Shown here one piece after another: positions 17,181 to 26,208 of a stretch of DNA of 64,000 nucleotides. The position numbers and the translations under genes were made by a program. The DNA lies in assembly GCF_008923245.1 (NCBI RefSeq), contig NZ_WBOS01000005.1:1-64000 (forward strand), given 5' to 3'. The notes below the pieces were generated by a model, which saw only the letters and a program-made list of their open reading frames with translations, was not told the DNA's origin and did no database searches. Position 1 is the first letter of the stretch, and each line of letters begins with the position of its first letter. Source of the stretch: Cytobacillus depressus. Its GTDB lineage: Bacteria > Bacillota > Bacilli > Bacillales > Cytobacillaceae.

Positions 17181-17534
17181 TTACATATAAGCCGCAATGA
17201 ATGAAATAAAAAATAAGGCAACACCAGATATAATGATTGGGTGAATCGAAAGCCCGCTCAAACTAATTTTGGGTGTATTTTGTAATTCACCTGTTTGTTC
17301 AGACACATAGTTCTCAATCTTAGAAGTACGACTGTAAATTCGTCGGAAACTATAAAAAATCCCATCAAACATACCGCCTTTAAGGACAAATAATGTTCCA
17401 CCAAGCATGAGCAGCAGAATTGAGATGAAAAATAGAAAATTGACAAAGCCAACCCATTGTCCACCTTCGGAAAAAAAGGAGCCAACAAATGAAATAATAA
17501 ACGCAATAAGAATTAATTTAATCGATCTTTTCAT
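17181..17534 (-). CDS. DUF3899 membrane protein
   Basis: A 117-residue protein with three hydrophobic segments, about residues 5-18, 30-50 and 97-115, and a polar middle. It fits the DUF3899 family, which has no known function but is often found beside oligopeptide transporter genes in Bacilli. Here it lies between the fused ATPase gene (30 bp upstream) and the Xaa-Pro peptidase gene (24 bp downstream). A role linked to the transporter is only an inference. Confidence 0.7.
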   Translation of the reverse strand: MKRSIKLILIAFIISFVGSFFSEGGQWVGFVNFLFFISILLLMLGGTLFVLKGGMFDGIFYSFRRIYSRTSKIENYVSEQTGELQNTPKISLSGLSIHPIIISGVALFFISFIAAYM

Positions 17535-17564
17535 TGTTTTTCCTCCACAGCTTCCTCATTTCTC

Positions 17565-19565
17565 CTAAATAACATCTATGATTTGATTCTTGTATTCCTC
17601 ATATTCCTGTTTTGTACATGCCACCCAATGCCCTGGCTTTACTTCTCTAAAAATAGGTTCCTCGCCCTTACCATCCCAAACGAAACTCTGATCAAATTTA
17701 ATTCTTGTCCTAGTTTTCTCCGTTTCGGGATTAGGAAGCGGGATAGCTGATAACAGTGATTTTGTATATGGGTGCATCGGATTTTCATATAGCTCATCAC
17801 TTTCAGCTAATTCTACTAGTCTTCCTTTATACATAACGCCAATTCTGTCGCTAATATACTTCACCATGGATAGATCATGGGCAATAAAAAGATAAGTCAG
17901 CCCTTTTTCTTTTTGTAGCTTTTTCATTAAATTAACGACTTGTGCTTGGATTGAAACATCAAGTGCAGAGATCGGCTCATCGGCAATAATAAATTCTGGG
18001 TCAACCGCTAATGCCCTGGCAATTCCAATTCTCTGGCGCTGTCCGCCACTGAATTCATGCGGATATCGGTTGGCATGTTCGCGATTTAATCCTACTGTCT
18101 CTAATAATTCGTATACCTTTTCCATTCTTTCCTTCTTGCTGGAGGCGAGCCCGTGAATATCCATGCCTTCAGCGATAATGTCAGCAACTGTCTGTCTTGG
18201 GTTTAATGAAGAATATGGATCTTGAAAAATCATTTGAATTTCTCGATTTAATTTTTGTGCATCACTAAACGATCTCTTCTTACAAATATTTTCATTGTTA
18301 TATAGAATTTCTCCATCTGTTGCACCATACAGTCCGATAATCGTTCGTCCGGTTGTTGATTTTCCACATCCAGATTCTCCTACGAGGCCGAATGTTTCTC
18401 CTTTATAAATATCAAAGTTAATTCCGTCTACTGCCTTTACAATATTTGATCCTGATGAAAAATACTGCTTCAAATTATTAATTTCCAAAAGCTTTTGTCT
18501 TTTCTCTTTCTTTTTCGCAAAACGTTCTTTTTGTATTTCTTTCGAACTTGTTTGTCTATGTTTTTTCAGGATCTCGGGCGACACTGTCTTTGGCGCCTTT
18601 TCATGAAGGAGCCATGTTGCTGCATAATGTGTATCAGATACTTTAAACATAGGTGGTTCTATTTGAAAATCAATATTCATTGCATATTTATTCCTGCTGG
18701 CAAATGCATCGCCAATTGGCGGTTTTAAAAGATCCGGAGGGGAACCTGGAATAGTAATGAGTTCCTCTGCTTTTTCATTAAGATTTGGCATTGCCCCTAA
18801 AAGACCCCAAGTATAAGGATGCTGGGGGTTATAAAAAATTTCATCCACTGTGCCAATCTCAATAATTTTTCCGGCATACATAACAGCTACCCTGTCCGCA
18901 ATATTGGCCACGACTCCTAAATCATGAGTTATAAAAATGATGGAGGTATCTAATTTTTTCTGCAAATCCTTCAAAAGCTCAAGAATCTGCGCCTGAATCG
19001 TTACATCAAGGGCAGTTGTTGGCTCATCAGCGATTAATATTTTTGGGTTACATGAAATGGCCATCGCAATGACAACCCTTTGTCTCATACCGCCGGAAAA
19101 TTGATGTGGATATGAGGCTAACCTATTTTCCGGATTTGGAATTCCTACCATATCCAGCAGCTCAATTGCCTTTTCTTTAGCCTGCTGCTTTGGAAGCTTT
19201 TGGTGTTTCATAATACTTTCCATAATTTGTTTTCCAACTGTCATGGTCGGGTTAAGGGAAGTCATCGGATCTTGAAAAATCATGGCGATATCTGACCCAC
19301 GAATTTTCTGCATTTGCTTTTCGGAAAACTCAACTAAATTCTTGCCTTCAAAGAGGATCTCCCCCCCTGTAATTCTTCCTGGAGGGTTGGGGATTAATTT
19401 CATTAAGCTTTTGGAAGTAACTGATTTCCCTGATCCTGATTCACCAACGATGGCAAGTGTTTCACCCTTATTAAGATGGAAAGAAACTCCTCGAACTGCC
19501 TTTACTTCCCCCGCATACGTATCAAAGGATACTTGCAAATTTTTGACATCTAGTATTTTTCCCAC
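17565..19565 (-). CDS. Fused OppD-OppF oligopeptide ABC ATPase
   Basis: A 666-residue protein carrying both ATPase halves that are normally separate. Domain 1 (about 1-290) has Walker A GESGSGKS at 41-48, signature FSGGMRQR and Walker B IADEPTTALD. Domain 2 (about 358-640) has Walker A GESGCGKS at 396-403, signature FSGGQRQR and Walker B IADEPISALD. They are joined by a Lys-rich linker (about 330-358). The OppD-type C-terminal segment, where separate OppD proteins carry cysteines (GC-RC-C pattern), reads GDAFASRNKYAMNIDF and lacks them. GTG start with AGGAGGA upstream. It powers the OppBC channel encoded just upstream. Confidence 0.92.
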   Translation of the reverse strand: MGKILDVKNLQVSFDTYAGEVKAVRGVSFHLNKGETLAIVGESGSGKSVTSKSLMKLIPNPPGRITGGEILFEGKNLVEFSEKQMQKIRGSDIAMIFQDPMTSLNPTMTVGKQIMESIMKHQKLPKQQAKEKAIELLDMVGIPNPENRLASYPHQFSGGMRQRVVIAMAISCNPKILIADEPTTALDVTIQAQILELLKDLQKKLDTSIIFITHDLGVVANIADRVAVMYAGKIIEIGTVDEIFYNPQHPYTWGLLGAMPNLNEKAEELITIPGSPPDLLKPPIGDAFASRNKYAMNIDFQIEPPMFKVSDTHYAATWLLHEKAPKTVSPEILKKHRQTSSKEIQKERFAKKKEKRQKLLEINNLKQYFSSGSNIVKAVDGINFDIYKGETFGLVGESGCGKSTTGRTIIGLYGATDGEILYNNENICKKRSFSDAQKLNREIQMIFQDPYSSLNPRQTVADIIAEGMDIHGLASSKKERMEKVYELLETVGLNREHANRYPHEFSGGQRQRIGIARALAVDPEFIIADEPISALDVSIQAQVVNLMKKLQKEKGLTYLFIAHDLSMVKYISDRIGVMYKGRLVELAESDELYENPMHPYTKSLLSAIPLPNPETEKTRTRIKFDQSFVWDGKGEEPIFREVKPGHWVACTKQEYEEYKNQIIDVI

Positions 19566-19577
19566 GTTTCCATCCTC

Positions 19578-20594
19578 CTATTTGCGCATTTTAGGGTCTA
19601 AGGCATCTCGAAGGCCATCTCCGATTAAATTAAAGCTAATCATAATTAAGCTAATAATAATGGAAGAGAAGGCAAGCATATGCGGATAGATTCGCAATAA
19701 TTTGTATCCATCATTGATTAGTGTTCCTAACGAAGCGATTGGAGGCTGAAGCCCTAAACCGATAAAGCTTAAAAAAGCCTCGGTAAAAATCGCAGTTGGG
19801 ATTGTGAACATCGTCGTAATAATAATTGGACCCATTGAATTTGGGATTAAGTGCTTCCAAATTAAGCGTCTATCCTTTGCCCCAAGCGTCTTTGAAGCTA
19901 ATACATATTCTTGTTCCTTAAGCTTAAGAATTTGTCCGCGAACAATCCTTGCCATTCCCACCCATCCCGTAATAACCATTGCTAGAGTGATAGAAACAAT
20001 TCCCGGCTGCAAGACGAGAATTAATAAAATAACGACGATTAAACTCGGAATACCTACTAAAACTTCCACAATTCTTTGCATAATATTATCTATGCGACCG
20101 CCATAATAAGCGGAAATTCCACCATAAGCAACGCCAATAATTAAATCAATGGTTGCTGCTAAAAAGGCAATGTATAAGGAAATCCGCGTTCCTTCCCATA
20201 CCCTTGTCCATAAATCCCGGCCTAAATTATCTGTCCCAAACCAGAAGTATTCTTTGATATCGCTAGCTTCATAACGATCCACCCCTTTAATATCCTTCCC
20301 AGTAAAACCGAGCCATGGAATTTGTTCTAAAACAGGAACTTTTGGTGGCAAATTTGCTCTCGTTAAATTTTGTTCATCATAGCCATGCTCGTTTGCAAAG
20401 GGACCAAATATGGCCAATACGAGAATAATAGAAATTAAGATAAACCCTGTAAATGCGGCTTTATTTTTTCGAAAGCGCCTCCAAACTTCTTGCCAATATG
20501 TGATGTTGGGGCGAGAAATTTTCTCTGGATTTTTTTCTAATGCGGCTGGCTGGAACATATCATCTGTGAATATAATTTCTTTTTTGTCCAACAT
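19578..20594 (-). CDS. Oligopeptide ABC transporter permease (OppC type)
   Basis: A 338-residue membrane subunit. A long cytoplasmic N-terminus is followed by the first membrane helix (about 38-58), then an extracytoplasmic insert (about 75-115) and the motif YFWFGTDNLGRDLWTRVWEG. The EAA loop ASKTLGAKDRRLIWKHLIPN is near residues 230-250. Its ATG overlaps the stop of the OppB-type gene (TAATG), so the two channel halves are translationally coupled. Confidence 0.9.
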   Translation of the reverse strand: MLDKKEIIFTDDMFQPAALEKNPEKISRPNITYWQEVWRRFRKNKAAFTGFILISIILVLAIFGPFANEHGYDEQNLTRANLPPKVPVLEQIPWLGFTGKDIKGVDRYEASDIKEYFWFGTDNLGRDLWTRVWEGTRISLYIAFLAATIDLIIGVAYGGISAYYGGRIDNIMQRIVEVLVGIPSLIVVILLILVLQPGIVSITLAMVITGWVGMARIVRGQILKLKEQEYVLASKTLGAKDRRLIWKHLIPNSMGPIIITTMFTIPTAIFTEAFLSFIGLGLQPPIASLGTLINDGYKLLRIYPHMLAFSSIIISLIMISFNLIGDGLRDALDPKMRK

Positions 20595-21520
20595 TATTTT
20601 GTCCCCCCAGATAAGCGGATTCTCGGATCAATCACTCCGTATAAAATATCCACTAATAACACAACACCAATAAATAAAATGCTGTAGAACAGCGTTACGC
20701 CCATAATGACAGGAAAATCATTTGTCATAATGGATTTTACAAACTGTTCCCCAAGGCCAGGAACGCTAAATATCTTTTCGATCACCAGTGTGCCTGTCAT
20801 TAGGGAAACGGTCATTGGACCTAATATCGTTATGATTGGAATAGCAGCATTTCTAAGCCCGTGCTTCAATACGATGGCAAACTGATTTAACCCCTTAGCT
20901 TTTGCCGTAATAATATAGTCCTGTCCGAGTACTTCAAGCATTTCCGTTCTCATAAACCTAGCAATTGTTGCAATGACAAAAACGGATAGGGCAATGGTTG
21001 GCAGAATGGAATACTCGAAGCCTTCCCAGAATGCCACTGGCAGCCATTGCAATCGAACGCCAACCCAGTATTGCAAAAGACCAGCAAACACAAAATTGGG
21101 AACCGACAATCCAATGACAGCAATGACCATCGCCATATAGTCAATAGCTGTATTATGTTTTATGGCAGCAATAATTCCGAGTATCAGCCCTATGAAACAG
21201 CCAACGAGCAGAGACTGCGCCCCTAAAACGGCAGAGGCTCCAATCCTTTCGCCAATAATATCTGTAACAGCCCGGCCATCATATTGAAAGGAAACTCCAA
21301 AATCTCCTTTGAAAATATTAGTCATGTACTTTACATATTGAATAGGAACGGGCTCATCCAAGCCATATCTTTCATATAATCTTTCCTTTTGTGACTCAGA
21401 TAATCTCTCATCATTAAATGGAGAGCCAGGTAAGGTTTGCATGAGGAAAAAAGTAAAGGTTGAAATAACAAAAAATGTAATGATCATATAACCTATTCTG
21501 CTAAATATGTACTTCCCCAT
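20594..21520 (-). CDS. Oligopeptide ABC transporter permease (OppB type)
   Basis: First gene of the operon, 308 residues with six membrane segments. The N-terminus FSRIGYMIITFFVISTFTFF and the motif LPGSPFNDERLSESQKERLY are typical OppB. The EAA loop DYIITAKAKGLNQFAIVLKH is at about 215-235. Start ATG follows GGAGGTG. A sigma-54 promoter lies 55 bp upstream (21576-21592), which places the whole operon under the enhancer-dependent regulon of this region. Confidence 0.9.
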   Translation of the reverse strand: MGKYIFSRIGYMIITFFVISTFTFFLMQTLPGSPFNDERLSESQKERLYERYGLDEPVPIQYVKYMTNIFKGDFGVSFQYDGRAVTDIIGERIGASAVLGAQSLLVGCFIGLILGIIAAIKHNTAIDYMAMVIAVIGLSVPNFVFAGLLQYWVGVRLQWLPVAFWEGFEYSILPTIALSVFVIATIARFMRTEMLEVLGQDYIITAKAKGLNQFAIVLKHGLRNAAIPIITILGPMTVSLMTGTLVIEKIFSVPGLGEQFVKSIMTNDFPVIMGVTLFYSILFIGVVLLVDILYGVIDPRIRLSGGTK

Positions 21521-21575
21521 ATTTATACACCTCCATTTATGTAAAATAGCCTTTAAAATGATTTACTAATAGTTA

Positions 21576-21592
21576 TGCAACTTTCATACCAA
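21576..21592 (-). promoter_or_regulatory. Sigma-54 promoter of the oligopeptide/racemase operon
   Basis: Minus strand TTGGTATGAAAGTTGCA, against TTGGCACGNNNNTTGCW: correct 17-bp frame, with mismatches only at the C residues of the -24 box. Predicted start about 45 bp before oppB. Confidence 0.7.
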
Positions 21593-21675
21593 TTCCGATA
21601 ATTTTCACTAAATTTCTAAATACAATAGCCCTTATATAGTTTGAATTTAACTCTACTATGTTACGTCAAATTATT

Positions 21676-21712
21676 TTTACATGCTCTGTATAAAATTTTT
21701 AAATCATGTAAA
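21676..21712. promoter_or_regulatory. Candidate upstream activator half-sites
   Basis: TTTACAT (21676-21682) and ATGTAAA (21706-21712) form an inverted pair about 85-120 bp upstream of the sigma-54 promoter. The sequences resemble the TGTGTAAA/TTTACACA arms seen at 29532-29572. Weaker than the other sites. Confidence 0.35.
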
Positions 21713-21740
21713 TTAAATTTGAATATAGTTTTAATGATTC

Positions 21741-21782
21741 AAAAAAAAGCCTGAAAGCTTCCTTGTTAATAGCTGTCAGGCT
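21741..21782 (-). terminator. Terminator on the minus strand, upstream of the opp operon
   Basis: AGCCTGACAGCT...AGCTTTCAGGCT followed by eight T. It would end transcription from the AgcS gene before the opp operon promoter. Confidence 0.7.
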
Positions 21783-21843
21783 GTCATCTTAATCAAAGGC
21801 TCTTTTCGCATATATTGTTGTTTTAAGCCTTCAAAGTTTGCCC

Positions 21844-22014
21844 GTTGATTTCCACTGCGGGCACTTGCTTTCCGCGGGGAGGGACGGGAGCCTCCGGGGT
21901 CTCCCGCTTCCCTCTATTTCCCGCAGGACATTGAATTAACATCCTTGAAGGGGCACCGCACGACAAAATGCGTACGCATTTTGGAGGAGTCAAGTGCCCT
22001 CCGCTCCAATCAAC
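21844..22014. repeat. 171-bp GC-rich interspersed repeat
   Basis: Bounded by GTTGATT and AATCAAC, with inner inverted arms GGGCACTTG and CAAGTGCCC. It contains GCTTTCCGCGGGGAGGG and a perfect 18-bp palindrome AAAATGCGTACGCATTTT (21965-21982). The pattern is that of a repeat common between genes in Bacillaceae. It is clearly more GC-rich than its surroundings and holds no gene. The remainder of the 21521-22112 gap has the promoter, half-sites and terminator listed separately. Confidence 0.7.
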
Positions 22015-22112
22015 TCAGATTGTTAAACTAAAATCCCACTTATAAAGCAACAAACTTTACGAAAACAGCCTAATCAAATTTTCATTTGAATGCGTTTTCA
22101 AAAGTTAAATCA

Positions 22113-23582
22113 TTAGCTAACAGACCTTTTGTTCTTATTGGAAGTTGCCTCTTTGCATTTTTCTTCCCAGAAATCTGCACCGTGAATTCCAAGTTTTACT
22201 GGATCAAATACCGGATCAAGTCCTGCTTTTTTCTGGGCTTCATAATCTTTAAATACTTTTATGGCTGGCTTCGTTAATAGCAAAATAGCTACAAGGTTAA
22301 GCCAAGCCATGCTTCCGAAGCCTAAATCACCTAAGGCCCATAATAGTGAAGCTGATTGAACACTTCCAAAATACACCATGGCTAAAAATACAATTTTCAA
22401 TACTGTTTTCATCCAATTGAGCTTTAGCTTTTTATCAAGATAAACTAGAGTAGTTTCAGCGATATAGTAATAAGCCATCAAGGTAGTAAAGGCAAAGAAG
22501 AAAATGGCGATGGAAACAAATAAGGAACCGTAACCCGGAAGCACACTTTCTACAGCTTCCTGGGTCCAGATTGGACCCGCTTCGATCCCGCTCATTTTAT
22601 CAACAATTGGCTCTTGACCTTCTGGAGTTACACTATACATCCCAGTAACGAGAATCATGAGGGCTGTCGCTGTACATACAACAATGGTATCGATATAAAC
22701 GGAAAAACCTTGGACTAACCCTTGCTTAGCGGGATGGGAAACTTCAGCAGCTGCTGAACTGTATGTTCCTTCTCCAACACCAGCAACGTTCGAAAATACT
22801 GCGCGCTTAACTCCCCAGGCAATCGCAGCACCGATAATTCCTCCAAAGGCCTCGTTCACACCAAATGCGCTTGAGATGATAAGAGAGAACATGGCTGGCA
22901 CTTCCGACATATTCGCAAATAAAATAACGAACGTCACAATCACATATCCTAATGCCATAAATGGAACGACTTTTTCGGCAACAGTTGCAATGCGCTTTAC
23001 CCCGCCAAAAATAATAATTCCTAATAAGGCAACTAATATTATTCCTGTGATACTCTTACTTAGCCCCGTTGTATTTTCAAATCCAACTGCTATTGTGTTT
23101 GCCTGAATCCCAGGAACTAATATCCCGTAGCAAAGTGTAACAACAACGGCAATTAATGCCGCGAACCATCGCATCTTTAAGCCTTTTTCAACAAAGTAAG
23201 GTGTACCGCCTCGATATTGATTACCTTCTTTGATTTTATATACTTGGGCTAGAGTCGATTCGATAAAGGCACTTGCTCCACCTAATAATGCCATGATCCA
23301 CATCCAGAAAACGGCCCCTGGTCCTCCAAAGGCAATGGCTGTTGCCACACCTGCTATGTTTCCAATCCCAACACGTCCTGCCAAAGCCATACAAAATGCC
23401 TGAAAGGAGGATACACCGGATTCCGAGCTTTTTCCTTCAAACAGTAATTTAATCATTTCTTTAAAATACCTGATTTGTACAAAGCTTGTAGCAAACGAGA
23501 AAAATAGCCCCGCTCCAAGTGCAAAAACAACTAAACCAATACTCCATACTTGATCAACTGCCCAATTTACGATGCTTTCCAT
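22113..23582 (-). CDS. Alanine/glycine:cation symporter (AgcS family)
   Basis: A ~489-residue membrane protein with about ten helices. The family signature GRVGIGNIAGVATAIAFGGPGA is intact, and VFSNVAGVGEGTYSSAAAEV and GFSVYIDTIVVCTATALM are also typical. AgcS carriers bring in L- or D-alanine, glycine or similar small amino acids with Na+ or H+. I place the start at the ATG at 23582, behind GGGAGGTATAGG. An upstream ATG would add 32 residues that overlap a terminator. It follows the hydroxyproline operon in the same direction, but a terminator separates them. Small cyclic amino acids as substrate would fit the context but cannot be shown. Confidence 0.88.
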   Translation of the reverse strand: MESIVNWAVDQVWSIGLVVFALGAGLFFSFATSFVQIRYFKEMIKLLFEGKSSESGVSSFQAFCMALAGRVGIGNIAGVATAIAFGGPGAVFWMWIMALLGGASAFIESTLAQVYKIKEGNQYRGGTPYFVEKGLKMRWFAALIAVVVTLCYGILVPGIQANTIAVGFENTTGLSKSITGIILVALLGIIIFGGVKRIATVAEKVVPFMALGYVIVTFVILFANMSEVPAMFSLIISSAFGVNEAFGGIIGAAIAWGVKRAVFSNVAGVGEGTYSSAAAEVSHPAKQGLVQGFSVYIDTIVVCTATALMILVTGMYSVTPEGQEPIVDKMSGIEAGPIWTQEAVESVLPGYGSLFVSIAIFFFAFTTLMAYYYIAETTLVYLDKKLKLNWMKTVLKIVFLAMVYFGSVQSASLLWALGDLGFGSMAWLNLVAILLLTKPAIKVFKDYEAQKKAGLDPVFDPVKLGIHGADFWEEKCKEATSNKNKRSVS

Positions 23583-23666
23583 CCTATACCTCCCATTGTT
23601 GCGGATAATTTTGAATATACACTTACGGAAATTTAGGAAATCTTCAGCTAAATCCATCAATAAGAA

Positions 23667-23698
23667 AACGGACAGCATTTTTAATGAAGCTGCCCGTT
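23667..23698 (-). terminator. Terminator of the hydroxyproline operon
   Basis: Minus strand: AACGGGCAGC...GCTGTCCGTT followed by TTCTTATT, about 75 bp past the aldehyde dehydrogenase stop. Confidence 0.65.
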
Positions 23699-23774
23699 CC
23701 TTGTTAACTCTATCTTTTAAGTAAGGAAGCCCCGACAGATGTATTTTTTCAATTTAGGCTTGTTCTATTGCTTC

Positions 23775-25265
23775 TTACTGCTTGATATTAACAAAAACAC
23801 TTTTTACTTCTGTGTAGTTCTGTAAGCCGTACTCTCCGCCCATTTCACGACCGATTCCTGATTGTTTGTATCCGCCGAAAGGCATTGTTTCCCATTCAAG
23901 ACCAAAATCATTAATCCAGACTGTACCTGATTGTAGCTTGCCTGCAATGTAGTGGGCCTTCTTGATATTTTCTGTCCAAATACTTGCAGCTAAGCCGTAT
24001 TCACTATCGTTTGCACGCTTAATGACTTCTTCTATCGTGTCGAAAACGAATATTGACATAACAGGACCGAAAATTTCTTCGCGAGCAATAACCATATGAT
24101 CTTCAACGTCGGCGAAAATAGTTGGCTGTACAAAATACCCTTTATCGAAGGCTTTTTCACCACCTGCAACTAGTCGTGCTCCTTCTTTTTTCCCTTGTTC
24201 GATATAATTAAGAACTGTTTGCTGCTGTTTAGCTGAAATAAGTGGTCCCATATCTGTATCAGGATCCATGCCAGGACCAACTTTCAGTGCATTAGCTCTT
24301 TCTGCTAATGCTTCTACGACTTGGTCATAAAGCTTTCGCTGTACAAATACACGTGTGCAAGCACTGCAGTTTTGCCCATGATTGTACATCGTTCCGTTAA
24401 ATGCGCCTTCGATTGCTTCTTCAAGATTCGCATCATCTAAAATAATCGCCGGGGATTTACCGCCAAGCTCTAGTGTTACCCCTTTGATTTGGTCTGCAGC
24501 CTTTTTCATTACTTCTTTTCCGACAGCCGTTGAACCAGTGAATGCGACTTTATCTACATCTTTATGTGTGATGATCGCTTCTCCCGCAACTCGGCCTGAT
24601 CCGGGCACAATGTTCACAACACCATCTGGAAAACCAGCTTCTTTAAAAAGCTTTCCTACATAAAGCAGGGATAAAGGCGTTTCGCTTGCTGGCTTAATGA
24701 CAACCGTACATCCGACAGCAAGTGCCGATCCAAGCTTCCAAGCTGCCATCGCAAGCGGGAAGTTCCATGGAATAATTTGGCCGACAACGCCAACTGGCTC
24801 ATGAACGGTATAGGTGACATAATCCTTCGAAAGTTGTGTTGTCTTTCCAAAAAGTTTCGTTGCCCAGCCAGCGTAATATCGGAAGTGCTGAATTGTTCCA
24901 TCAACATCATCTGACAGTGCGACTTTATATGGTTTCCCATTATCCAATGATTCTAATTGGGCAAGCTCTTCACGGTTCTGTTCTAAGAGATCAGCAAATT
25001 TATAGATTAGATGTGAACGTTCAGCCGCATCCATTTTTGTCCATTCACCTTCATCAAATGCCTTTCTTGCAGCAGCTACCGCGACATTAATATCATCCTC
25101 TTGTGCTTCGCTTACTTTCGCAATGACTTCTTCATTTGCTGGATTGACGACATCAAACGTTTTCCCACTAATCGCTGGTACATATGTACCGTTGATATAT
25201 AGTCCTTTCACGCCTTCCAAGAATTCTTGGACTTTCGGTTTCAAGTTGTAGTTTGTCGCTTGCAT
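23775..25265 (-). CDS. Aldehyde dehydrogenase (probable 2-oxoglutarate semialdehyde dehydrogenase)
   Basis: A 496-residue NAD(P)-dependent aldehyde dehydrogenase. Visible are the cofactor loop FTGSTAVGKEV, the general-base Glu in VTLELGGKSPA, the catalytic Cys in GQNCSACTRVFV, and the EEIFGPVMSIFVF motif. It is the last gene of the operon with the 4-hydroxyproline epimerase, dehydrogenase and DapA-family genes, where the pathway needs an enzyme that oxidises 2-oxoglutarate semialdehyde to 2-oxoglutarate. Sequence family alone (DhaS/betaine-aldehyde-like) would not give this substrate; the assignment rests on context. Start ATG follows GAGGAGAG, 20 bp from the previous gene. Confidence 0.9.
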   Translation of the reverse strand: MQATNYNLKPKVQEFLEGVKGLYINGTYVPAISGKTFDVVNPANEEVIAKVSEAQEDDINVAVAAARKAFDEGEWTKMDAAERSHLIYKFADLLEQNREELAQLESLDNGKPYKVALSDDVDGTIQHFRYYAGWATKLFGKTTQLSKDYVTYTVHEPVGVVGQIIPWNFPLAMAAWKLGSALAVGCTVVIKPASETPLSLLYVGKLFKEAGFPDGVVNIVPGSGRVAGEAIITHKDVDKVAFTGSTAVGKEVMKKAADQIKGVTLELGGKSPAIILDDANLEEAIEGAFNGTMYNHGQNCSACTRVFVQRKLYDQVVEALAERANALKVGPGMDPDTDMGPLISAKQQQTVLNYIEQGKKEGARLVAGGEKAFDKGYFVQPTIFADVEDHMVIAREEIFGPVMSIFVFDTIEEVIKRANDSEYGLAASIWTENIKKAHYIAGKLQSGTVWINDFGLEWETMPFGGYKQSGIGREMGGEYGLQNYTEVKSVFVNIKQ

Positions 25266-25285
25266 GTTCTCTCTCCTCTACTATT

Positions 25286-26179
25286 TTAGTTTTTTACTGT
25301 TTCTAGACTTGAAAGAATGTCTATTAGTTTTTGTTCTTCTTCTGGTGATAAACCTAAACGAGGGTAACGTGCAGGTCCTCCAGCTTGACCAGTTAACTCC
25401 ATTGCTCTCTTCACGATTTGTACATATTTCCCTGATCCCTCTAAGAATGAGCATAGCGGAAGAATACGATCATTGATTGCCCACGCTTCTTCAATTTCTC
25501 CATTTTGGAAATGGTTGAACATATCAGTCACAAGCTTTGGTACAATGTTCCCTGCAACTGAAATCCAGCCTGTAGCACCAACGAAATAGGATTCCATAAC
25601 AAGCTCTTCTGCCCCGCAGAACACTTCGAAATCGCCTTTTCCTTGTCTAGCAAGATCTCTTACTTTGCCAATTTCTCCGCTTGATTCTTTAATATGTGTC
25701 ACATTTTTACAATCTCTTCCGATTTGCAGCATTAATTCTGTACTTAAATTCACACCAGAAGTGAACGGGTTGTTATAAAGCATGATTGGAATATTGACAG
25801 CATCTGAGACTTCTTTGAAATGATAGTAGATTTCGTTTTCTTTTGGCTTCATATAATAAGGATTAATGATTAATGCACAGTCAGCCCCGTGTGCTTCTGC
25901 CTGCTTTGTATACTCAATTGTTTCCTTCGTTGTTTCAGCAGCCGTTCCCACAATAACAGGGATGCGTCCGTTTACTTCTTTTAATACTGTTTCTACCATT
26001 TGGAACTTTTCTTCTTTTGATAGACTGACAAATTCTCCAGTACTTCCGTTAATAACAAGGCCTGCAACCCCTTGGCCTAGAAGATAATTCACATTGTTTT
26101 TTACACCGCCCCAATCGATTTCCTGTGTCTCTGTCATCGGTGTAATTAAAACTGGATAAGCTCCTCTAATTGTTGTCAT
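25286..26179 (-). CDS. DapA-family lyase (probable pyrroline-4-hydroxy-2-carboxylate deaminase)
   Basis: A 297-residue TIM-barrel Schiff-base enzyme of the dihydrodipicolinate synthase family. Visible: NGSTGEFVSLS (GxxGE motif, about 44-54), the catalytic Tyr in MLYNNPFTSG, and the Schiff-base Lys in THIKESSGEIG. In hydroxyproline pathways a DapA paralogue removes ammonia from 1-pyrroline-4-hydroxy-2-carboxylate to give 2-oxoglutarate semialdehyde. The location between epimerase and aldehyde dehydrogenase genes supports that role here. A true lysine-pathway DapA is unlikely in this operon. Confidence 0.88.
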   Translation of the reverse strand: MTTIRGAYPVLITPMTETQEIDWGGVKNNVNYLLGQGVAGLVINGSTGEFVSLSKEEKFQMVETVLKEVNGRIPVIVGTAAETTKETIEYTKQAEAHGADCALIINPYYMKPKENEIYYHFKEVSDAVNIPIMLYNNPFTSGVNLSTELMLQIGRDCKNVTHIKESSGEIGKVRDLARQGKGDFEVFCGAEELVMESYFVGATGWISVAGNIVPKLVTDMFNHFQNGEIEEAWAINDRILPLCSFLEGSGKYVQIVKRAMELTGQAGGPARYPRLGLSPEEEQKLIDILSSLETVKN

Positions 26180-26208
26180 GTTATTTTCCTCCTTGTAATG
26201 GTTACTTT

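Noticed and set aside
22113-23678. 32-residue N-terminal extension of the AgcS symporter
   Set aside because: It would begin inside the upstream terminator and lacks a ribosome site; the ATG at 23582 has GGGAGG.
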